DNA of 5,431 nt from contig CAMPKM010000231.1 of the NCBI GenBank assembly GCA_946887155.1, forward strand, positions 1 to 5,431, read 5' to 3'. The DNA comes from an uncultured Gemmatimonadota bacterium. GTDB lineage: Bacteria; Gemmatimonadota; Gemmatimonadetes; Gemmatimonadales; Gemmatimonadaceae. Shown in pieces: positions 1 through 5,325 of this stretch; positions within the stretch are counted from its first letter, which is position 1, and each line of letters begins with the position of its first letter. A program made the position numbers and the translations under genes. The notes beneath the pieces were generated by a model. It worked only from the letters and a program-made list of their open reading frames with translations, did not search any database and was not told where the DNA came from.

Positions 1-679
1 GCGTAATGCCTGCTGGAGTCAGGAACCTGTTGACGACATAACTCGTTTCGGGTGATGACAGCAGCAACAGCCGGACGCTCGAGAAGTCCCTTGCCGCCAG
101 GTAGGGCCGCCCCGCCCAGGGGTGACGTGGCGATACCGCCGCCACCAGCTCGTCGGTAAAGAGGCGCGTGACTTGAAGCCCCGGCCATTGGCGAAACTCG
201 GTCAACAGGGCCACGTCGATATGCTCATCGCGCAGCATGGGTACCGGGTCTCCCGCGGCGTCGAACGCGATGTCGATCTCGACGTCCGGATGCGACAGGG
301 CAAACCGACTCGACACGCCGGGGAGCCAGTGGTAGCCGGTGTAGCACTCGGTGCCGACGCGGATCACGCGACGCTGCTGGGCCCGGGCCGTGTGTACGGC
401 GGTCTCGGCCTCGGTCAGGTGCTGCAGCACTATCGTCGCGTGCCGGAGCAGGATGTCCCCGGTGGACGTCGGGACCATGCGGGCGCCCGTGCGAACGAAC
501 AACGGCGTGCCTAACCGCGCCTCGAGCTGCGCCAGGTGCCGGCTGAGCGCTGGTTGCGACACGTGGAGGATTTCACCCGCCCTGGTCAACGAGCCCTGCG
601 AAGCCACGACCGTGACCAATCGCAGGTCGCGGATCTCCAGCCGCGGAGCCGGCTGGGTGCGCACCGTTCGGTCAGCCAT
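1..679 (-). CDS. LysR-type transcriptional regulator, MetR-like (partial, C-terminus off the left edge)
   Basis: The reverse strand is open from an ATG at 679-677 to the window edge, giving 226 residues without a stop. LysR regulators are usually about 300 residues, so roughly 75 are missing. Residues about 14-73 form the N-terminal winged helix-turn-helix: LEIRDLRLV, then GSLTRAGEILHVSQPALSRHL, then LEARLGTPLFVR, the classic LysR pattern. The effector-binding domain begins near residue 97 (RVIRVGTECYTGYHWLPGV) and includes HPDVEIDIAFD and DVALLTE. The pieces IRVGTEC...HWLP and VVNRFLTPAGIT resemble MetR, the regulator of methionine biosynthesis, more than other LysR branches. The ligand and targets cannot be read from the sequence. 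No good Shine-Dalgarno precedes the ATG, so initiation may be leaderless or the exact start may differ. The gene is transcribed away from the permease gene, and the shared intergenic region holds an inverted repeat that could be its operator. Membership of the LysR family is near certain; the MetR resemblance is moderate. Confidence 0.93.
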   Translation of the reverse strand, partial: MADRTVRTQPAPRLEIRDLRLVTVVASQGSLTRAGEILHVSQPALSRHLAQLEARLGTPLFVRTGARMVPTSTGDILLRHATIVLQHLTEAETAVHTARAQQRRVIRVGTECYTGYHWLPGVSSRFALSHPDVEIDIAFDAAGDPVPMLRDEHIDVALLTEFRQWPGLQVTRLFTDELVAAVSPRHPWAGRPYLAARDFSSVRLLLLSSPETSYVVNRFLTPAGIT

Positions 680-714
680 AATCAAAGGGTATGGGATGAA
701 TCAACGACAGGCAT

Positions 715-744
715 TTGACGCATACCTCTGCGTCATCCTAGGCT
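715..744 (+). promoter_or_regulatory. Possible sigma70-like promoter for the permease gene
   Basis: TTGACG at 715-720 matches five of six consensus -35 bases. TAGGCT at 739-744, after an 18-bp spacer, keeps the important T, A and final T of a -10 box. Transcription would start near 751, leaving a leader of about 33 bases before the GTG at 784. The -10 match is poor, so this is only a candidate. Confidence 0.25.
716..735. promoter_or_regulatory. Perfect inverted repeat, candidate operator between the LysR gene and the permease gene
   Basis: TGACGCA (716-722) and TGCGTCA (729-735) are perfect reverse complements separated by six bases, a 20-bp dyad. LysR regulators commonly bind dyads in the intergenic region shared with a divergent target, and this is the clearest dyad here. 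It overlaps the putative -35 element of the permease promoter, which would suit repression or activation there. The even 20-bp symmetry does not fit the textbook T-N11-A LysR box centred on a single base, so another regulator is possible. Confidence 0.4.
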
Positions 745-772
745 CCAGTTCGACAGACCGCAATCATCGACT

Positions 773-776
773 GGAG
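773..776 (+). promoter_or_regulatory. Ribosome binding site that supports the GTG start at 784
   Basis: GGAG lies seven bases before the GTG at 784, within the normal range. This favours GTG 784 over the in-frame TTG at 790. Confidence 0.55.
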
Positions 777-783
777 TCATTCC

Positions 784-3201
784 GTGGAATTGGTCAGCAG
801 CCTGCGTTTCCTCGCGCGCCGGAAGGCCGTCGCCGTCGTGGCCATCCTGACCATGGCCAGCGCGCTCGGCGTCAACACCGCCGCCCTCGCCGTGTTGCGC
901 GCCTTCCTGTTCTCGGGCATCGGCGTTCCCGAACCCGATCGCCTGGTCAGCATCGGTCCCTTCCGGGAGTTGCCGGGACGCGGTGAGGTGCTGTTCTCCG
1001 ACGCGTACCCGAACTACCTGCTGCTACGCGACACCGAACGCTCGTTCGACGAGCTGACGGTCACGTTGCAGAACATCGTCAACTGGCAGCAGGGGACCGA
1101 CGTCCGGGCGCTGCAGAACACCCGTGCTTCGGCGACGTTCTTCCGTACCATGCGCGTGTCCCCGGTCCTCGGGCGCGGCTTCACGCCTGACGAGGAAGGT
1201 CCGTCGCCAGCGCCGGTGATCGTCATCAGCCACGCCATCTGGACGTCCGCCTTTGCCCGCGACCCGGGCGTGGTCGGAAAGGTCATCACGATCGACGGCG
1301 TTCCGACGACGATCATCGGCGTGATGCCGCCGGGGTTCTCGCAGCCGGCACCCACCGATGTCTGGCAACCCTTCGACATTCCGCCTAACCAGCGCGTCCA
1401 GGTGGCTGGCGCCCGGTCCCTGGCGATCTTCGGGCGAATCGCGGACGGGGTCGCGCCTCGCACCGCCATGGCCGAGGTGAACGAATTCACGCGGCGGAGC
1501 CAGGAAGCCTATCCGCCGGACAATCGCGACTATCACTACCGCATGCAGACGCTGCGTGAACTGCTGCTCAGCGGCGCCAACTCGACGGTCGTGCTGATCC
1601 AGGTGGCGGCTGCCTGCCTGCTCGTGCTCGCGATCCTCAACCTAGTCTCACTCCTGGGGGCGTGGGGGTTCCAGCGGAACCAGGAAATGGCGATCCGTAT
1701 CGCGTTAGGTGGCGGTCGGCGACAGGTCGTTCGGCTGCTGCTGGCACAAAGCGGATTGATCGTCGGTGCCGGACTGGTGCTGGGCGTGGGACTGGCCGTG
1801 CTCTTGCTGGCCTTCGCGAAGCAACTGGATCTCGGGCCTCAGCTCGGATATTTCCTCGGCCAGGTGAGAGTGGATGCGACGGTGCTGGCGATCTGCATTC
1901 CGATCGCCACGATCGTTGCCCTGGCGGCCGGCTCGTTGCCGGCGCTGGTCACGCAGCGACGAGGGCTTGCCCAGACGCTTCGCTCGTCGTCGCGATCGGC
2001 CTCGCATTCGGCCGGCGCCCTCCGTCTGCAGCGGGCCATGGTCGTCCTGCAGGCCTCGCTGTCCGTGATCGTGCTGGCGGCGGCTGCCATCGTCGGGATG
2101 AGCTTTCGTAACCTTTCCGCCGTTCCTGACGGTTTCGAGGCGGATCGGCTGACCGTGGCTCGGGTGATTCTGCCTGACGCGCAATACGGAACGCACCCGT
2201 CTCGCGTGGCCTTTGCGGACGCGCTGACGGCGTCGCTGGAAGGCGAACCGGTCTTCACGGGTCATGCGATGACGACGACGTTGCCCGTGAGCGACGTGAG
2301 GTGGGGCAGCCGCTGGTTTGTGCCGGACCAGAACGGCGCCATTACCGGCGATCCGGCGTTGTTCCACTTCCGGCGCATTTCACCCGACTATCCGCGCGTC
2401 ATGGGTTTCGCACTCCTGCGCGGCCGCTATTTCACCGCCGGCGACGATAACGGGTCCCCCCGCGTGGTCATCATCAGCCGAGCGATCGCCGATCGATACT
2501 TCCCGAACCAGGATCCGGTGGGGAAGCAGATTCACCGGGCGGGCGCGCCCGGCACCGCCAACACCCCGTTCGAGATCGTCGGCGTCATCGGCGACGCCAT
2601 GGATGGAGGGTACGAAGCGCCGCCAGGTGAAGCCGTCTACGTGCCTTTCGCGCAGTTGTCGGGTACCCGGATTTCCATCGTCGTGCACACGCAGGCCGGC
2701 CGCCGCGAGGCCAGCGCGGCGATCCAGCGCGCGCTGCGATCGGCCGACCCGCTGGTCGCCGCGTCAGGCATAACGACGCTCGATGCCCTCGTGCAATCGG
2801 CGAACGCGTTGCCACAGATGCGGGCCGGCATCCTGCTCCTTTTTGCGGTAGCGGCCGTGATGATCGCGGGCCTCGGAAGCTACGGAGTCATGCGACAACT
2901 GGTCGCAAATCGCGAGCGCGAATTGTCGCTGCGGCTGGTCTTCGGCGCAGTTCCAGCGGACCTCGCGCGAGAGGTGCTCATCCAGGTGGCGCGGCTCACG
3001 GTGCCGGGAGTGTTGCTCGGACTGACGGGGGCGTGGCTGACGGCGAACCTGCTTCGGCGCTTCGTATTTGGTATCGATCCTCGATCGCTGGCGGTGCTGG
3101 CCATCGTTGGCAGTGCCGTCCTCGTGCTGGCGACCGCGGCCGCGTTGCCCTCGGTACTACGGGCGATGAGACTCGATCCGAGGTCGGGGACGTCGGGCTG
3201 A
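784..3201 (+). CDS. ADOP-family duplicated permease (MacB/FtsX-like ABC transporter permease)
   Basis: An 805-residue inner-membrane protein made of two tandem copies of the MacB-type unit: one membrane helix, a periplasmic MacB_PCD domain, then the three-helix FtsX domain. Copy 1: helix about 15-40 (ALGVNTAALAVLRAFLF), periplasmic domain about 50-260 with the signature SHAIWTSAFARDPGVVG and the following TIIGVMPPGF, FtsX domain about 267-390 containing EMAIRIALGGGRRQVVR. Copy 2: helix about 415-440, periplasmic domain about 445-675 with ISRAIADRYFPNQDPVGK and FEIVGVIGDAMDGG, FtsX domain about 680-795 containing ERELSLRLVFGA, ending PSVLRAMRLDP. About 800 residues is the usual length for the acidobacterial duplicated orphan permease family. 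Such proteins lack their own ATPase. No ATP-binding-cassette gene lies in this window, which fits 'orphan', although the flanks are not visible. MacB relatives couple cytoplasmic ATP hydrolysis to periplasmic conformational work; the substrate here is unknown. The start is GTG, preceded by GGAG seven bases upstream. The reading frame is intact, with no sign of decay. Confidence 0.93.
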   Translation: MELVSSLRFLARRKAVAVVAILTMASALGVNTAALAVLRAFLFSGIGVPEPDRLVSIGPFRELPGRGEVLFSDAYPNYLLLRDTERSFDELTVTLQNIVNWQQGTDVRALQNTRASATFFRTMRVSPVLGRGFTPDEEGPSPAPVIVISHAIWTSAFARDPGVVGKVITIDGVPTTIIGVMPPGFSQPAPTDVWQPFDIPPNQRVQVAGARSLAIFGRIADGVAPRTAMAEVNEFTRRSQEAYPPDNRDYHYRMQTLRELLLSGANSTVVLIQVAAACLLVLAILNLVSLLGAWGFQRNQEMAIRIALGGGRRQVVRLLLAQSGLIVGAGLVLGVGLAVLLLAFAKQLDLGPQLGYFLGQVRVDATVLAICIPIATIVALAAGSLPALVTQRRGLAQTLRSSSRSASHSAGALRLQRAMVVLQASLSVIVLAAAAIVGMSFRNLSAVPDGFEADRLTVARVILPDAQYGTHPSRVAFADALTASLEGEPVFTGHAMTTTLPVSDVRWGSRWFVPDQNGAITGDPALFHFRRISPDYPRVMGFALLRGRYFTAGDDNGSPRVVIISRAIADRYFPNQDPVGKQIHRAGAPGTANTPFEIVGVIGDAMDGGYEAPPGEAVYVPFAQLSGTRISIVVHTQAGRREASAAIQRALRSADPLVAASGITTLDALVQSANALPQMRAGILLLFAVAAVMIAGLGSYGVMRQLVANRERELSLRLVFGAVPADLAREVLIQVARLTVPGVLLGLTGAWLTANLLRRFVFGIDPRSLAVLAIVGSAVLVLATAAALPSVLRAMRLDPRSGTSG

Positions 3202-3342
3202 CACGTCGGAAAGTGCCGGCAGCAAACCCGGCGGCTCCACGGCCGAGTTGCTCTGCGGTTCCGGTCCCGTGAAGATTCGCCAGCCCCCGCTCGCGACGGT
3301 CGCCATCGGCGTCCGGCGTGCACGTGTCTGATACCGCCCGGG

Positions 3343-3375
3343 CCGGAACAATTCCGGTCTCACCAGCGCCGCTGG
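3343..3375 (+). promoter_or_regulatory. Two consecutive small inverted repeats in the leader of the cupredoxin gene
   Basis: CCGGAA (3343-3348) pairs with TTCCGG (3352-3357) across a CAA loop. Immediately after, CCAGC (3363-3367) pairs with GCTGG (3371-3375) across GCC. The second hairpin ends 13 bases before the AAGGAG ribosome binding site. They could be an operator pair or a structured leader that affects translation. Both are short and GC-rich, so chance is a real alternative. Confidence 0.3.
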
Positions 3376-3400
3376 AATTCACCCAGCGAAGGAGTCAGAC

Positions 3401-3985
3401 ATGCCTCGTGCCGTATACTCGTTATGCGTGCTGGCCGGCGTCAGTATCGCCTGCAGCGAAGACCCCGTTGGACAGCAGACCGCCGCTGACGTCGTGACTG
3501 ACCATGGTGCGGTTGTCGCGATGAACGCGCACGACGCGCATGGTCGTTCACAGATCGCGATCCTCGATGACTGTGCAACGGACCCGGCGTGGGCCCCGAC
3601 AGGCGGGTGCACGCTCCGGGATGGGGCCGTCACGGAAGCCGGGTTCGGCGCCTTCCTGTCGTCGCCGCTGTCCCTTTCAGTGGTTGGGCACCCCGCGTGG
3701 CGCAACGAGCCGTCGTACCTGCGGATCGATGCGGGGCAGCACGTTCGCGTGACCAACGAAGGCGGCCGGACGCACACTTTCACCCGCGTGGCGGAATTCG
3801 GTGGGGGGTTCGTGCCTCCGTTGAGCCAGGGGCTGACCCAGGCACCCGAATGTGTCCCCGGCGCGCCGACCACAAACGAGCTCGCGCCCGGTGACCGGCT
3901 GGAGCTCAACGGGCTCGCCCCCGGTGATCACCGGTACCAGTGCTGTATTCACCCCTGGATGCGTGCGCTCGTGAAAGTGCAGTAG
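3401..3985 (+). CDS. Cupredoxin (plastocyanin-like) lipoprotein
   Basis: A 194-residue exported blue-copper-type protein. ATG 3401 is preceded by AAGGAG (3389-3394) at six bases, a strong start. Residues 1-17 form a short signal peptide (VYSLCVLAGVSIA) followed by Cys18. The -3 residue is Ser rather than the usual Leu, so lipidation is likely but not certain. The C-terminal half is a cupredoxin fold. EPSYLRIDAGQHVRVTN leads to the first copper ligand His125 in GGRTHTFTRV, and the second cluster YQCCIHPWM supplies Cys181, His184 and Met187 (C-x2-H-x2-M, the compact loop of many bacterial and archaeal cupredoxins). Cys58, Cys70 and Cys151 could form a disulfide. The N-terminal segment of about 80 residues is an extension I do not recognise. 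Such proteins carry single electrons or bind copper at the outer face of the inner membrane or in the periplasm. The next genes encode a putative copper membrane monooxygenase-like assembly, so electron delivery or copper handling for it is a reasonable inference. A hairpin after the stop suggests separate or partly separate transcription. Confidence 0.88.
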   Translation: MPRAVYSLCVLAGVSIACSEDPVGQQTAADVVTDHGAVVAMNAHDAHGRSQIAILDDCATDPAWAPTGGCTLRDGAVTEAGFGAFLSSPLSLSVVGHPAWRNEPSYLRIDAGQHVRVTNEGGRTHTFTRVAEFGGGFVPPLSQGLTQAPECVPGAPTTNELAPGDRLELNGLAPGDHRYQCCIHPWMRALVKVQ

Positions 3986-3995
3986 TCGTCAGGCG

Positions 3996-4032
3996 GCCGA
4001 ACGGGCCGAGAGCCTCACCTGGTCCGTTCGGC
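3996..4032 (+). terminator. Strong hairpin just after the cupredoxin stop codon, terminator-like
   Basis: GCCGAACGGGCC (3996-4007) pairs with GGTCCGTTCGGC (4021-4032) over 12 bp with a single G-U wobble and a 13-base loop. It begins 11 bases after the TAG at 3983-3985. No T-run follows, so it is not a canonical intrinsic terminator. It could slow polymerase, protect the 3' end of the cupredoxin mRNA, or lower read-through into the membrane-protein gene. The rest of 3986-4158 shows no recognisable gene. Confidence 0.5.
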
Positions 4033-4158
4033 GCGCCCTGCGCTGGGGTCCGGCGGAGCGAGAGGAAGGGTACCTGGGCGAGATCAAGCGCTTTTGCGTA
4101 ATCCGCGTTGCGCCTTCCGCTTCACGCTGCACCTTTCACAGACCTCAACGCTTCCGCA

Positions 4159-5325
4159 GTGACCTCGACCACCGCCCCGATCCAGTCTGTTGCCGCGCCA
4201 GCCGGCCGAATCACCGCGGCGATGTGGCCACTGTACGCAGTCCTCGGCGCTTCGCTCGGCATTGTCGTGGGGCTGATCTGGGACATCTCGTGGCATCGCA
4301 CGATCGGCCGGGACACGTTCTGGTCCCCGCCACACCTCCTCGAGCAGGTGTCGGCACTGGTCGCGGGAACGACCTGCGGCTGGCTGGTACTCCGCACGAC
4401 GTTCGCCGGGACGCCTTCCGACCATGCCGCCACGGTCGGGTTCTGGGGATTCCGCGGCCCGTTAGGCGCGTGGCTGTGTATCTGGGGAACGCTGACGATG
4501 ATTGCGTCGGCCCCGCTCGACAACTGGTGGCACAACGCGTACGGGCTGGACGTGAAGATCATGAGCCCGCCCCACATGGTGCTGGCGTGGGGCATGATCG
4601 GCATCCAGGCGGGCGCGATCCTGATGACGCTGGCCAGGCAGAATCGAGCCACGCCTGACGAGGGCTCGCGCCTGGCGTTGCTCTACGCCATGTCGTCCGG
4701 CATCCTGCTGGCGATGCACGCGACGGGCATCATGGAATTCGCGGCCTTCGCGAACGATATGCATGGTCCCGCATTCTATCGAGTGACGGCGATCCTGATC
4801 CCGGTCATCCTGATCGCCACATCGCGACCCTCGAGGCTCCGGTACCCGGCGACCACCACCGCCGCGATCTACATGGCGATCATCGTGCTGCTCGTCTGGA
4901 TCCTGCCGCTGTTTGGCGCGACCGCCAAGCTCGCGCCCATCCACAATCCGGTTTCGCGAATGGTGCCGCCGCCATTTCCCTTGCTGTTGATCATCCCCGG
5001 CTTCGTGATCGACGTCATCATGAAGCGCACACGCCTGAACGACTGGTGGCTGTCGGTTGTTCTCGGCACGACGTTCGTTGGAAGCATGCTGGTGGCTCAC
5101 TGGTGGTGGGGCGAGTTTCTGCTGTCGCCGGCGGCACGCAATTGGCTCTTCGGTGTGGATCAGTGGGATTACTACGTCAGGCTCGGCGACTGGCGGTATC
5201 AGTTCTGGAGCTACGCCGGCGTACCCGACCTCGTCCGCGGCCTCGCCATCGCGCTCGCCACGGCGATCGTCACGTCGCGAGTGGGATTGTGGGTGGGCAG
5301 CGGCATGGCGCGAGTCCGTCGATGA
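4159..5325 (+). CDS. Polytopic membrane protein resembling a PmoC/AmoC-PmoA/AmoA fusion (putative copper membrane monooxygenase subunit)
   Basis: From the GTG at 4159 this is a 388-residue protein with about ten membrane helices (roughly 23-41, 60-78, 100-117, 139-159, 171-194, 205-222, 230-252, 270-288, 298-318, 359-379). Between helices 1 and 2, DISWHRTIGRDTFWSPPH places Asp42, His46 and His59 as D-x3-H-x12-H. This is the spacing of the PmoC CuC ligands, and it matches PmoC WHQTIVRDTDFTPSH almost residue by residue. Between helices 3 and 4, Asp121, His125 and His139 (DNWWH...SPPH) follow D-x3-H-x13-H, the spacing of the PmoC CuD site, where the first ligand is Asn. The C-terminal half follows PmoA: a YRVT helix, RLRYPATT (PmoA RLPWGAT), FPLLLIIPGFVID (PmoA FPASLVPGAIILD), then WDYYVRLGDWRY (PmoA YNYVRTGTPEY) at nearly equal spacing, then a last helix. 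It is shorter than separate PmoC plus PmoA and lacks the first helices of PmoC. Substrate is unknown. The start is uncertain: TTG 4108 (405 residues) and ATG 4222 are in frame, and none has a clear ribosome binding site. The stop overlaps the next gene. Confidence 0.72.
   Translation: MTSTTAPIQSVAAPAGRITAAMWPLYAVLGASLGIVVGLIWDISWHRTIGRDTFWSPPHLLEQVSALVAGTTCGWLVLRTTFAGTPSDHAATVGFWGFRGPLGAWLCIWGTLTMIASAPLDNWWHNAYGLDVKIMSPPHMVLAWGMIGIQAGAILMTLARQNRATPDEGSRLALLYAMSSGILLAMHATGIMEFAAFANDMHGPAFYRVTAILIPVILIATSRPSRLRYPATTTAAIYMAIIVLLVWILPLFGATAKLAPIHNPVSRMVPPPFPLLLIIPGFVIDVIMKRTRLNDWWLSVVLGTTFVGSMLVAHWWWGEFLLSPAARNWLFGVDQWDYYVRLGDWRYQFWSYAGVPDLVRGLAIALATAIVTSRVGLWVGSGMARVRR
4282..4335 (+). other. CuC-like copper site motif D-x3-H-x12-H in the membrane protein
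   Basis: Codons for Asp (4282-4284), His (4294-4296) and His (4333-4335) sit at offsets 0, +4 and +17. PmoC of Methylococcus capsulatus uses Asp156, His160 and His173 at identical spacing. The intervening residues T, I, R, D, T and P are also shared, and a Glu three residues after the last His matches PmoC (H-I-I-E versus H-L-L-E). The ligands lie at a predicted helix-loop boundary on the same side as the second site. Confidence 0.72.
4519..4575 (+). other. CuD-like copper site motif D-x3-H-x13-H in the membrane protein
   Basis: Codons for Asp (4519-4521), His (4531-4533) and His (4573-4575) sit at offsets 0, +4 and +18. PmoC uses Asn227, His231 and His245 at the same spacing, within NEWGH and APLH; here the residues are DNWWH and SPPH. 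The Asn-to-Asp change would give a carboxylate ligand and make this site chemically more like the first one. Confidence 0.6.

Noticed and set aside
351..986. Plus-strand open frame of 211 codons across the regulator, the intergenic region and the permease start
   Set aside because: It overlaps two recognisable genes in other frames and its product is Arg/Ser-rich with no family features.
1705..2367. Minus-strand open frame of 220 codons opposite the permease
   Set aside because: Low-complexity Arg/Gln/His-rich translation with no motif, lying wholly within the well-supported ADOP gene.
3215..3232. GCCGG / CCGGC hairpin shortly after the permease stop as a terminator
   Set aside because: Only 5 bp with an 8-base loop and no following T-run; expected by chance in DNA of this composition.
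3202..3400. A small gene between the permease and the cupredoxin
   Set aside because: The frames here are extensions or shadows of neighbours, with no ribosome binding site or recognisable product. No tRNA-like structure is visible.
3401..3985. Reading the cupredoxin as a CuA-type (PmoD or cytochrome oxidase subunit II-like) domain
   Set aside because: The CuA loop needs C-x3-C-x3-H-x2-M. Here the cysteines are adjacent (C-C-I-H-P-W-M), which fits a single-copper cupredoxin loop.
4108..4158. N-terminal extension of the fused membrane protein from a TTG at 4108
   Set aside because: No ribosome binding site precedes the TTG. The extra 17 residues (RLPLHAAPFTDLNASA) show no membrane or targeting feature. 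GTG 4159 gives a more ordinary short N-terminus before helix 1. Not excluded, only less likely.
4462..5100. Minus-strand open frame of 212 codons opposite the membrane protein
   Set aside because: Its translation is dominated by Arg, Asp, Gln and His with no hydrophobic core, typical of an antisense shadow of a GC-rich gene. The plus strand carries clear family motifs over the same span.
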